The notes beneath the pieces are model-generated. The model did not search any database, was not told where the DNA came from, and saw only the letters and a list, made by a program, of their open reading frames with translations. Source: Symbiodinium sp. CCMP2592 (lineage: Eukaryota > Sar > Dinophyceae > Suessiales > Symbiodiniaceae). From it: a stretch of DNA of 64,000 nucleotides. Position 1 is the stretch's first letter, and every line of letters starts with the position of its first letter. Below are positions 16,261-25,179 of this stretch, piece by piece. The position numbers and the translations under genes were made by a program. The DNA is taken from NCBI GenBank assembly GCA_905221615.1, contig CAJNDT010005791.1:196736-260735 (forward strand), written 5' to 3'.

Positions 16261-19106
16261 GTAGATCTCGCTTCCACTCTAGGCGTTGCAAAGTTCGCTT
16301 TCGTGATTACATCAGGGATACGCTCGGTGATCTTGACAATCCTGAACAGCAACAAGCCCCTGAAAAGCCTCAAGTAAAAATCAACCCGAACCCTGAAGTT
16401 GTGGAGTTTGAAGAAGAGAGCTTGGACTACGAGCCCAGTCTTCCTGGGTCTCCTGTTCCTGAGGATCTGCAGCACCTGGTGCCCGAACCCTCACAGGCAG
16501 CCCAAGACTCTGAGCTCCCTCAGGAGTATCTCCCTGGTGGGGACGTTGAGATGGATCAGGTTGATATGGACGACTACACTGTGCCCATGGATGTTGCTCA
16601 GGTCCCGGATGTCCTTGACAGTGCGAGCATGCCTCAGTTCATGTTCTCAGTGATTCCGGACCAGAAGCATCACCTGAGTCCTGTTGATTACGGTGAGGTC
16701 GGCTTGTTTGCTGCCCAGCTTAAGAGAAAAGCACCCGCTCAGCACAGTAACCCCGATGAGGGGGTAGCCATGCCTTTCGGTGATCGGGAGGTGTGGGTCA
16801 TCAAGCCCACTTCTGTGGTTGATGATGTCAGTGGCTTGCCTTTGGATCCTGAGAAAACGTGGGTTGGCATGCAGAAAGAGGTGTCTGCTATGCACAACTT
16901 GGGTGTCGGCAACGCCCGCACCTATGATGAGATTAAGACCCACTGCCAGGAGACAGGTGCCAAGATCATTAAGTCGCGTTTTGTCTTCACTGACAAGGTT
17001 GATGTTGACGATCAGCACATTGTGCGTGCGCGCCTTGTTGCAAAAGACTTTGCTTTCAATCAACCTTCGGCGCTTGACTTGGGCATTGCGAGCCAGACTG
17101 CTTCTGTGGAGGCCTTCAAGGCTTTCATCTGTCGTGTTGTCCAGGATACGCTTGTCCTTTGGGGACTTGACGTTTCGACTGCCTTCTTGTATGCCAAGTT
17201 GGTTCTTGATACCGTGCTTGAGTTGCCGGGATGCTTTCAGAACCTTGATGGCTCTAAGGTTTACGTCATCCTGGAGAAAGCCATATATGGCTTGAGATCG
17301 GCAGGCCTTTCGTGGCAGAAGCATCTTGCTGGACTTCTTGCTGAGTTGGGATTGTTTCCTTCTCTTATTGAACCTACGTTGTACAAAGGGTATTGGGGAG
17401 ACATCCTTGTGCTTTGTCTTGTGTACGTCGACGACATCTTGCTAGCCACAAGAACGAAAGAGGCAAACCAACAGCTTCTAGACTTCCTCATGGGCCGTCT
17501 TAAGGTCAAGTTGACTGGACGCTTGGATGAGGACGGCAGGATCGGATTCCTAGGCCGTGAGATAATCAAGCGTGGCCATGAGATCTTGTTGGCTGTGAAG
17601 AAAGAATACGTCGATTCGATCTTCGAGGCTTTTGGGTGGAGCCAGGAGAACCGCAGGAAGATGAAGCCCTGCACTGCACCACCAGACCTCCGATCGATCC
17701 TTGACAAGGAAGACCCCGAGAAGCCCTCCGAAGAGCTCTCCCCTGAAGCCGCGAGCCGCTTTAGAAGCACCCTAGGGAAACTAGGCTGGCTTGTGCAAAC
17801 CAGGGGGGATTTGTGTTATTTTCACTCCATGCTGTCTAGAGGTCAAGCCTGTCCGCGCGCTGTGCATGAGGATTGTATGCGTAAAGTGCTCCGTTGGCTT
17901 TTGGAGGTTCCCGATCTTGTTCAGGTCTTTCAGAAGGACTCCAAAGCTCAACCTGGGACTGCAACCCTCGTTGGATTCAGCGACGCTAATTGGGCCTCTG
18001 AGCGCTCTACTGGACGGAAGAGCACCAGCGGAGGAGTGATTTACCTGAATGGGAATTGTATCAAGACTTACTCGAGGCTCCAGCCTATCGTAGCACTCTC
18101 CAGTGCGGAGTCTGAGCTTTTCGCTATGGTTGAGATGGCGCGCGAGCTTGTAGGATTGGGGCAGCTTTTGGGCCACCTTTTCGAAAGCGTTGCGCAACCC
18201 CTATACCTGCCTACGGACAGCTCTTCCGCTCGCCAGGTCAGTATGATGTCCGGCTTCCTGAGAAGGATGCGTCACGTGGACCTTCGTCTTTGCTACTTGC
18301 AAGATAAGGTTGAGAACGGCGAGATCCTGGTTACACACGTCCCAGGAACAGATAACGTCGCCGACTTGCAAACAAAGAACTTGAGTGTCGCGCAAACTTG
18401 GTATCATATAGGACAGTTGTGTCTTGAGGAACGTCTCACCCGTAGTGACTATCTTCGAGGTGATGCGCCCCCGGTCCGTTGCCTTGTGTTTGCCGCGTTC
18501 AAAGGTCTGTTTTCTGCAAGCGTCGATGATCCTTGGAGTGTGTTGGTTGGTCGTTGTCGGTTGCAGACACCGCATTACATTGTGATGGTCGAGTTCTGCA
18601 CCTCTGGAGAAGCCTGGTTGACTAAGCTTGCTAGCCACTATGGCATCCATGCTATTCCCGTGACGGAAGAAACGGATGGGACTCTTCCGGAGACCATCGA
18701 GCTCATTGAGCACGCCCTTCGTGCGGCACACCGTCGGAACATGCATGTTGTTGTGTGGGCCTCGACGCCCTGTACCGGTGGTTCGCCTTGGCAGCGCTAT
18801 CACCAAGCCCGATCTGCAGATCACTATGATGAAAGGATGAAAGGACTTTTCACAGTCCACCGAAAGCTCTGGAAGAGCTTCTTGAAGCTAGTCAACACAT
18901 CTGATTCGGCAACTTGGGTCATTGAGTGGCCGCAACGTTGTGCTTACTGGGGATGGTCCGCTACGAAGTCATTCCTTAAGATCAATCCGCATGAGACCGC
19001 TCTTGTGCATGGTTGTGCGCGGTATGGTTGGAATGGACGCACTTCCTGTGAAGAAGGTTTGGAGGTTGTGCTCGAACAGTCATGTTCTCATTCACTGCAT
19101 GGATAA
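16197..19106 (+). CDS. pol: Copia Pol part 2: reverse transcriptase, RNase H and extra C-terminal domain
   Basis: 969 codons. It opens with a CPGC...FHSRRC segment (possible zinc site), then an acidic linker to about residue 190. The RVT_2 reverse transcriptase spans about 200-450: KSRFVFTDK, VRARLVAKDF, WGLDVSTAFLYA (motif A), AIYGLRSAGLSWQ and LVYVDDILLA with Y410-V-D-D. Ty1-type RNase H follows (about 590-745): FSDANWASE, KSTSGG, ALSSAESELFAM and the tail HVPGTDNVADLQTKNLS. Copia Pol normally ends there. This protein adds about 210 residues (760-969) with WASTPCTGGSP (about 855-865) and WVIEWPQRCAYW (about 904-915). The protein copies element RNA into DNA. It is joined to the integrase frame only by a -1 shift near 16200. 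Confidence 0.9.
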   Translation: MPQPAPEWLENNKTARCPGCLGRSRFHSRRCKVRFRDYIRDTLGDLDNPEQQQAPEKPQVKINPNPEVVEFEEESLDYEPSLPGSPVPEDLQHLVPEPSQAAQDSELPQEYLPGGDVEMDQVDMDDYTVPMDVAQVPDVLDSASMPQFMFSVIPDQKHHLSPVDYGEVGLFAAQLKRKAPAQHSNPDEGVAMPFGDREVWVIKPTSVVDDVSGLPLDPEKTWVGMQKEVSAMHNLGVGNARTYDEIKTHCQETGAKIIKSRFVFTDKVDVDDQHIVRARLVAKDFAFNQPSALDLGIASQTASVEAFKAFICRVVQDTLVLWGLDVSTAFLYAKLVLDTVLELPGCFQNLDGSKVYVILEKAIYGLRSAGLSWQKHLAGLLAELGLFPSLIEPTLYKGYWGDILVLCLVYVDDILLATRTKEANQQLLDFLMGRLKVKLTGRLDEDGRIGFLGREIIKRGHEILLAVKKEYVDSIFEAFGWSQENRRKMKPCTAPPDLRSILDKEDPEKPSEELSPEAASRFRSTLGKLGWLVQTRGDLCYFHSMLSRGQACPRAVHEDCMRKVLRWLLEVPDLVQVFQKDSKAQPGTATLVGFSDANWASERSTGRKSTSGGVIYLNGNCIKTYSRLQPIVALSSAESELFAMVEMARELVGLGQLLGHLFESVAQPLYLPTDSSSARQVSMMSGFLRRMRHVDLRLCYLQDKVENGEILVTHVPGTDNVADLQTKNLSVAQTWYHIGQLCLEERLTRSDYLRGDAPPVRCLVFAAFKGLFSASVDDPWSVLVGRCRLQTPHYIVMVEFCTSGEAWLTKLASHYGIHAIPVTEETDGTLPETIELIEHALRAAHRRNMHVVVWASTPCTGGSPWQRYHQARSADHYDERMKGLFTVHRKLWKSFLKLVNTSDSATWVIEWPQRCAYWGWSATKSFLKINPHETALVHGCARYGWNGRTSCEEGLEVVLEQSCSHSLHG

Positions 19107-19363
19107 ATTAAAGTGCCCTGGAAACCACGAGCATAGTAAGATGTTCGTTCTGAAGAACACCCAGCACTACCCCGAAGCTTTTGCTCACACAGCTCTTAGG
19201 GCTTTGAGTGCTTGGTAGGTGCTGACGCCTCTTTGTACAGCCGCAGCCGTTTTTGGAAGAGCCATAAAACTATCGTGAACCGTGAGAAGATCTACGAGCC
19301 CAATACGCAACAGCAGCCACTGGACCGGTACCTTTTCTCGACGACAGGTTCATGAGGGGGAGT
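19107..19363 (+). other. Copia region after pol, before the LINE insertion
   Basis: No ORF is supported. Sequence resumes after the LINE at 25068, so the original Copia post-pol region is about 257 + 464 bp up to the 3' LTR (counting one copy of the duplicated target). Confidence 0.5.
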
Positions 19364-19375
19364 TGATTTTCAATC
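19364..19375. repeat. LINE target-site duplication, left copy
   Basis: TGATTTTCAATC is repeated exactly at 25056-25067. The two copies bracket the LINE, as expected for target-primed reverse transcription. Confidence 0.8.
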
Positions 19376-19391
19376 TGTTTCGAAACTGGCT

Positions 19392-22300
19392 TTGTTTGTC
19401 CCAATCAGGGACCTTCAGGCTACTGGCCTCACTCACAACATAGACCAGTGGCTGGATGACATTTCGGCTGACGTGGTAGGTTCCACTGCTTCTAACACGG
19501 CTCACAAAGCCCTCAAGACATTTCGTATACTGCGAGATTCTCTTGCGGAACGAAATCTTCAGGTTTCCTTGGAAAAAACCAAGTTTCTTTGCTCAGATTC
19601 TGCCACCTCTCAAGTTCTTGAGCGTCTGCGTTCGGACCAAGATCCTGGCATTACTCTGTTAGCCAAAGACTTAGGGGTTGACAGCAATGCTGGCAGACGC
19701 CGCAGGCTTGCCACCTCTCTTGGCAGGCACAAGAAGGCGCAAGGCCGCCACAAGCGCCTTCGTGCTTTAGGTGTTGATTCGCATCGTTCACGCACTAGGG
19801 TTGTGCGCGGATCCATCATGACATGTGCCACCTATGGCCATCAGGCACAGGGTGTTAGCCCCAAACGGTTGAAATGGCACCGCGCTGTGCTGGCTGGTAG
19901 CTTAGGACGCCAACATCTTGGAGGAACCCTGACCGTCTTGGAGATGTTCTCCCACAGATTTCCGGATCCCCGAGAGCAGATCATTTGTGAGCATTTGCAA
20001 GTCTTCCTTCGTATTCTGGGCCGTTCTCCTTCCATTTGGGCGGAAGTTCAAAGGTCCTGGCCCTTGGTCAAATCCAGGTTGGAGGCTTCGCCTCACCCTT
20101 GGAAAATCGTTGCCGGACCCATTTCGGCCATGATTCAGTATGCCAGGGACATGGGATGGGATGTCCAGTCCCCGGAAGTCTGGCATATTGATGGCCACCC
20201 CTGGCCCGTTGACTTCAGCCCCTTTCTTTTTCAGGAGCTGCGGCGCAAGATTCGGTCTACCATCAAGGGCGAAAGATTGCGAGCCATCTCTTGCCAACAT
20301 GGCGGTCAAGGAGCTCAGGATGGTGTAGATTTTACAATTCATCGCCGCATTGCTTTAAAGAAGACCAAACGTCTGACCTTCTACCGGTCAATCTGGCAAG
20401 GAGCAGTTGTGCATGCGGGAAGTGGTGGCCACCCCAAGTGCCCTTACTGCAAGGATCGGGGCATTGAGTCAGACAACACACTACAACATGTGCTGTGGGA
20501 CTGCCCTAGATGGGCTAGACAGCCAAAGCTTCCCCGGCATCTTGAACAAATGCGTCAGTCCCATCCTGCGCCCTGCCTTTGGTTGCGAGCCCTTCCCCCT
20601 CTTGCCTACGTCTCCTCGCCACTTCAGAACGCTGAGGATAGGTATGAGGGCACCTGGCCGTCACAGACCTGGGACTCGGATTTTGTCATTGGCACCGATG
20701 CCAGTGGTGGCAAATTCTCTTCCGATCCCAGATTGAGGACCATTGGATGGGCTGTGATTCTAGCACGTAAAACGGGCCAAAGCATCACAGTCATCGCAAC
20801 TGCGAGCGGGGTTTTGCCTCGGCCGGCCACGGTTCTAGATGGGGAGGTCCATGCCATTGTCAAGGCCCATGAGCTTTGCCCGGGCCTGACGGATCTTACT
20901 ACAGATTCTCGGGTAGCTTGCAAGCAGGCCGCAGCTAAGGCGGTTACATCCAAGCATTCCATGTTTTGGAAACCCCAATGGCAGAGCATCTCCCCACAAC
21001 ACCTTCATTGGGTCAAGGCCCACTTGGATGTAGGAAAATTTGCTGAAAAGTTTGGAAAAGATGAGGTTTGGCGTTGGCATTTGAATCAGGAAGCTGACCA
21101 GCTTGCCGGGTCCAGGGCTGACCAAGCTTTGCACCCTGATGCCAGAAAGCAAGTCCGGCAAGTTGACACGCTGGTTTCCACCCTTTCCCAGCTACTTAGT
21201 CAGAGGGCGGAGATTTTGATTACTACGCAGGATAAGAAGACTATTTTCTGCAAGCGCCAGCCAAAACCTCCAACCCTTAACAAAAGGCAGCAGATTGAGC
21301 AACTCGTCAGCCAAACCGTATCTCCGCAGGGACACCAGTGGGAAATTCGGAGTCAGCACCCGACGAACCTCACAGCCATGTGTGGGAAATGTGGCCTTTA
21401 CCTGCAGCAAGTGGACCCTCCGTCACTGTTCCAGCAGGTCCTTGCACAGCCGTGCCTAGGAGGGGAAGGTCGTCCCCCGGAGCACCTGGCCTGTCACTCC
21501 TCCCATCAGCTTGTTTCCATTGGCAAAGCTTGGCAGTGTAAAGTGTGTGAAGGCATTTTGCCAGCGCGGGCAAAGAAAGTCCCGGGGCTCCTCCAGTCCC
21601 TGTGTGTGACCCGTAAACACACTAACAAACTGACTAAGTTCACCAAGAGTCTGTTAAGTGGTGTAGGGGTTCCGGAGTCACTACCTGCTTCCAAGAAGGC
21701 TAGCAAGCTTTCTAAGGAGACCCTCCCAAAAGCCCGAAACCTTAGCAACTTCTTTGCAACACCACTTAACAGGGTTGAGGCCACTCCCCTGCAAACCCTC
21801 ACTTCCGACGACCCTCCCCTGCAGAACATGGTCAGGATTGAGCCTCCCTCTCCTGCTGTCCGCGATCACCGGGACTCTTGTAGCCCGGAGCTTGGAGACT
21901 TAAGGGCTGCTAGCTCCATTGTTCGCAAGGTGAAGTTCCAAAATCCATCCAATCATTGTTATACCAATTCTTTGGTGGTTGGTTTCTTTTGGATTGATCT
22001 GCTCCTTTATGCCTCCAGCCCTTTTGCTGGATCCCCCATCCAGGGCATTCTGCGATGGTTGAAAGATCAACGCAAAGTCGAGCTGTGGCAGTCCCTGGTT
22101 TGGAAGAGATTAGTTGCAGGCCAGGGTCGATGGGAATCCCCAAACAGCCAGCATGATGTTTGTCAACTTCTCATGCACCTTTCTTCGGGGTTTCCCCGTG
22201 ACCTCTCTTGCGTTTCATGGAGAGCTCATGCTCCTAATGCACCTCACCACGAGGGTAACTTTTTCCCACTTCCTCTTCACCTCCCGGAGCACGAAGTCTC

Positions 22301-22667
22301 TATGAGGGAACTCCTGGCAAGTTGGCAACAAGGTGGAGAAGTGAAAATCCTCACTCACCCGCCTTTGATTGCATTGCAGCTTTTGAGGTTTGTTGGGGAC
22401 GGGGGGGGTTTTCGGAGGCTCGAGAACCCAGTTGGTTTTGAGGATCCTTGTGTGCTTGAGGGATTGGATGGGGAACTTCTTCGTTACTACCCCAAGGCCG
22501 TGGTCTCGCATTTTGGCAACTCCCCGACCTCTGGACATTATCGTACATTACTACTCCCCTCCAAGCTTATTACTGATGATGGGGTAGGTGCTGTTTGCGC
22601 CAAGCCTGCAGATGTAGCCTGGTCTAAGTGCTACTCGTACCTGGTTTTGCTAACCCTCCATGTCTGA
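19392..22667 (+). CDS. LINE ORF: RT C-terminus, RNase H and ubiquitin-specific-protease-like domain
   Basis: The frame is open from the insertion edge (19376) to a stop at 22665-22667, about 1091 residues from 19392. It begins at the RT catalytic box (DQWLDDISADV, equivalent to FADD) and thumb. A zinc-like segment follows (CPYCKDRG...HVLWDC, about 350-372), then RNase H (GTDASGG with D436, LDGEVHAI, LTTDSR, NQEADQLAG). Cys pairs in CGKCGLYL and CKVCEG (about 663-720) suggest another zinc module. The C terminus (about 845-1090) matches USP peptidase boxes in order: Cys box FQNPSNHCYTNSL (C856), QHDVCQLLMHL, PPLIALQLLRF, His box HFGNSPTSGHYRTL (H1049), then ITDDGVGAV and YSYLVLL. USPs remove ubiquitin from proteins. 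Here the module would be part of, or cleaved from, the LINE polyprotein. Cys and His are present; activity is inference. Confidence 0.85.
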   Translation: MFVPIRDLQATGLTHNIDQWLDDISADVVGSTASNTAHKALKTFRILRDSLAERNLQVSLEKTKFLCSDSATSQVLERLRSDQDPGITLLAKDLGVDSNAGRRRRLATSLGRHKKAQGRHKRLRALGVDSHRSRTRVVRGSIMTCATYGHQAQGVSPKRLKWHRAVLAGSLGRQHLGGTLTVLEMFSHRFPDPREQIICEHLQVFLRILGRSPSIWAEVQRSWPLVKSRLEASPHPWKIVAGPISAMIQYARDMGWDVQSPEVWHIDGHPWPVDFSPFLFQELRRKIRSTIKGERLRAISCQHGGQGAQDGVDFTIHRRIALKKTKRLTFYRSIWQGAVVHAGSGGHPKCPYCKDRGIESDNTLQHVLWDCPRWARQPKLPRHLEQMRQSHPAPCLWLRALPPLAYVSSPLQNAEDRYEGTWPSQTWDSDFVIGTDASGGKFSSDPRLRTIGWAVILARKTGQSITVIATASGVLPRPATVLDGEVHAIVKAHELCPGLTDLTTDSRVACKQAAAKAVTSKHSMFWKPQWQSISPQHLHWVKAHLDVGKFAEKFGKDEVWRWHLNQEADQLAGSRADQALHPDARKQVRQVDTLVSTLSQLLSQRAEILITTQDKKTIFCKRQPKPPTLNKRQQIEQLVSQTVSPQGHQWEIRSQHPTNLTAMCGKCGLYLQQVDPPSLFQQVLAQPCLGGEGRPPEHLACHSSHQLVSIGKAWQCKVCEGILPARAKKVPGLLQSLCVTRKHTNKLTKFTKSLLSGVGVPESLPASKKASKLSKETLPKARNLSNFFATPLNRVEATPLQTLTSDDPPLQNMVRIEPPSPAVRDHRDSCSPELGDLRAASSIVRKVKFQNPSNHCYTNSLVVGFFWIDLLLYASSPFAGSPIQGILRWLKDQRKVELWQSLVWKRLVAGQGRWESPNSQHDVCQLLMHLSSGFPRDLSCVSWRAHAPNAPHHEGNFFPLPLHLPEHEVSMRELLASWQQGGEVKILTHPPLIALQLLRFVGDGGGFRRLENPVGFEDPCVLEGLDGELLRYYPKAVVSHFGNSPTSGHYRTLLLPSKLITDDGVGAVCAKPADVAWSKCYSYLVLLTLHV

Positions 22668-22693
22668 GCCTTCTCGCAGCTTTTGGCTCCAAG

Positions 22694-24453
22694 ATGGGTA
22701 AAGGAAAAGGGAAGAACAAGCCAGGGAAGGGGCAGAATGCCCCTTTCGAGGACCCGGTAACGGAACAGCGGTACCAGGCCCTCTTGCAGCATCGTTTTAG
22801 TGAGGGCAAACCTGCTATTTCGAGATCAAGGTACTCCAGGCAAAGCCAGCATTCAGGTACCGACCGGGAACCTCCGGCTTCTGGTCCCAACTTGTCAAGG
22901 TCGGTGGAGGCCCCTATCACGAGGCCAAAAGCCGCACCCAAGACGGGGGTAGCCCGAACCCCAAGCGGCAACGCACAGAGGCCCAGGCTGAGGAGGCCTC
23001 GCCAAGAGCCTCCGGTTCCAATCTGCAGGCTGAGGTGCCCTCGCCTTCCAATGCTGATGAACCAAGCCTAGCCCCCACAACCCAGGTTGAGCAGGTCTCG
23101 CCTGCACCAACCTCTCCTTTGGGGCCTGAGCAGGATGAGGTGCTGACCTCTCCTAAGCAGGAACCTGCCCAGAGTTCTCAGATTGAGGTTCCTTCACCGG
23201 CAACCAAGCCGGATACAGAAGCTGGTGATCCAGGCCCGGCCGCCACAACCCAGGTTGAGAAGGTCTCGCCTGAACCGGCCTCTCCCTTGGAGCCTGAGCA
23301 GGAAGAGGTACTGACCTCTCCTAAGCAGGAGCCTGCCCAAAGCTCCCAGGTTGAGGTTACCTCACCGGCGCCCAAGCCGGATACAGAATGCCCGGCTTCC
23401 AAAACACAGGTTGAGAAGATCTCACCTGAGCCAGCCTCTTCTTTGGTGCCTGAGCAGGTTGAGGAACCCTCACCTCACCCAGATCCTGTCCCCAGTGCCC
23501 AGGTTGAGGCAAACTCACCGGCCACCACCGAAGCTCCATCCCCAGCGCAGTCCCATTCAGGCCCAGATCCGGGAATCAAGGGCGAGGACCTCAGAGGGGA
23601 ACCAGATCCGGAGGTTCCCTTGGAGCTTCTTTTCAAGCAGCCCCTGAAGATCCCGAGATCCCTCCGAGGCGTGTCCCTAAACAAAAAAGGCACGTCTGGC
23701 ACGCCTTGGACTACTTACACTCCGGCGGAGCTGGAGGACGAGCTTGGAGGGGTATGGGCCGTATTGGGGGTAGGTGGCAGTCGTGTCACCTTGGAGCCCC
23801 CGGCTCAATGGGGACTTGGAGCCGAAGTTCAGGTCCTCAAGCTGGGGCTCGCCGAGGCCATGGACCAGGAGCAGATTTTTCTGGAGGGATTATCCAGAGA
23901 TTTCACCTTTATTCCTCGACCGGGGTCCTCTGGTGAAGTCCTGCTCACCTTGTCAGAGAATGGCCATGGCCGGGGTTTCTCCCTTCGTGCCCGCGCGGTT
24001 TTCTACAGGCGGGTCATCCCTGTGGCTTCTCCGCAGGGAAGGCTTAGGACACTTGATGTCCCGGACCTCCTGGCCTTGTTAAGTGTGGTCGCGTTTTTGT
24101 GTGCCTGCCATATCCGCTTGTCGGATCTTGGGGAGCACAACGTAGGTTGGGCCCTCCCGACCTTGGCGCGCACACGCGCCGAGAACATGGCGCTCCAAAG
24201 TGCAAAGCTGCGCTCGGCCGACTACGTGCAGGTTTGTTTGTACGACGGGGGCCGCTGGAGAGAAGCGCAGCACAAGCACTGGCCTGGAAAGGCGGCAACC
24301 AAGGGGCTCCTTGGCCTATGTGCCAAACATGAAATGTTTGGGCCATGGGTGGAAGAACAAATCCATCTCTATGGCTCCCCCGAGGTTTTGGCCAAGGTCT
24401 TCCTCCACCGCCTCCAGGACTTCCCGCACCACTTCGAGACTCGGGGTTTTTAA
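22694..24453 (+). CDS. Second LINE ORF, unknown protein (one frameshift)
   Basis: An ATG at 22694, 27 bp after the USP ORF, gives a basic start (MGKGKGKNKPGKGQ). The frame then moves to another register between about 22810 and 22985 and continues to TAA near 24451. The middle has about three imperfect 44-residue repeats built on TQVEKVSPEPASPLEPEQEE, VLTSPKQEPAQSS and SPAPKPDTE. The C-terminal ~240 residues look folded (for example GVWAVLGVGGSRVTLEPPAQ, DLLALLSVVAFLCACH and WVEEQIHLYGSPEVLAKVFL), but I recognise no family. In most LINEs the non-enzymatic ORF precedes the enzymatic one; here it follows. It could be a nucleic-acid-binding partner, or a separate gene carried by the element. Confidence 0.55.
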
Positions 24454-24593
24454 CCTACCTCCCTTTGTGCTACAAGGTTGGTATGGTCATTCCCCTGAGC
24501 AACCCTTGGAGCAATCCGGATGATACAACCTGGCAGCTCGTTCCGATCCCAAGTTTGGACACCCCAACGAGTTGAGAAACCCCTTGAAGGGTC

Positions 24594-25010
24594 TTAAGGT
24601 GAGGTGACTCCCTTAAGCTTGCAAGCCGCTCCAGGGTGAGGAGACTCCCCTTTCCAGCTTTAATTCAACGAGCCAATTTGGTCACAAGCCTAAGTCTGCT
24701 CAAGGTGAGGTTACTCCCTTGCTCTACAAGCCAACAACGTGAGGAGACTCCGTGGACTTGGAGAAGCTACAAGGTTGAGATACCTCCCTTGCAACCCCCC
24801 TTTTGTTGCCGCCTAGCTCAAAGTGAGGAGACTCCTTGGAAGGTAGGCTGAGGGCAACCGCAGTAGGCAGGTGAGCTCGACCAGTCTGTGCCGAGGGTGC
24901 TGTTTAAGGACATCACCTGATGTCAGACTGGTCTAGAGAAACTCGCCGCTCCCAAAGTGGACTAGGCTCAGCACTCAGGGTGAGGTGACTCCCCTCACAC
25001 TTCGTCTCAC
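24594..25010 (+). repeat. Dispersed GTGAGGWGACTCC motif, about seven copies, LINE 3' end
   Basis: Variants lie near 24599 (GGTGAGGTGACTCCCTT), 24636, 24702, 24739, 24774, 24822 and 24980. Spacing is irregular (35-160 bp), so this is a repeated motif rather than a tandem array. The arms GTGAG...CTC could form small hairpins. A role in template recognition by the LINE RT is possible but unproven. Confidence 0.6.
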
Positions 25011-25055
25011 CCTGACTCGAACTGGGCTCAGCCCAGCGGACCGACCGCTCGAGCG

Positions 25056-25067
25056 TGATTTTCAATC
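25056..25067. repeat. LINE target-site duplication, right copy
   Basis: Exact copy of TGATTTTCAATC at 19364-19375. Confidence 0.8.
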
Positions 25068-25160
25068 CTATAATGGTGCCCCTGTGTCTCGCCAAGGTCA
25101 GGAACACTTTCCGTTTTTCTCCTTTGTGAGTTTTAGAGAACCTTAGGTGTAGCTGTGAAC

Positions 25161-25178
25161 GGTAGGAGTAGGGAAAAG
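25161..25178 (+). promoter_or_regulatory. Polypurine tract before the 3' LTR
   Basis: GGTAGGAGTAGGGAAAAG is 16/18 purine and directly precedes TTGTCTGTCTG. That suits plus-strand priming at the 3' LTR boundary, with TG at 25180 as the LTR start. Confidence 0.55.
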
Positions 25179-25179
25179 T

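Larger units (their letters stand above)
19376..25055 (+). mobile_element. 5'-truncated LINE (non-LTR retrotransposon) nested in Copia
   Basis: The insertion starts abruptly within a reverse-transcriptase coding region, continues through RNase H and a USP-like domain, then a second ORF and a 3' tail. It is flanked by a perfect 12-bp duplication. Endonuclease and most of the RT are missing on the 5' side, the usual outcome of incomplete LINE reverse transcription. There is no poly(A) tail; the 3' end carries seven variants of a TGAGGAGACTCC motif instead. Confidence 0.85.

Noticed and set aside
18430-19106. Calling a full DNA methyltransferase in the Copia element
   Set aside because: Only PC-like and EWP-like motifs are visible; no SAM-binding FxGxG motif or target-recognition region was found, so only a faint similarity is claimed.
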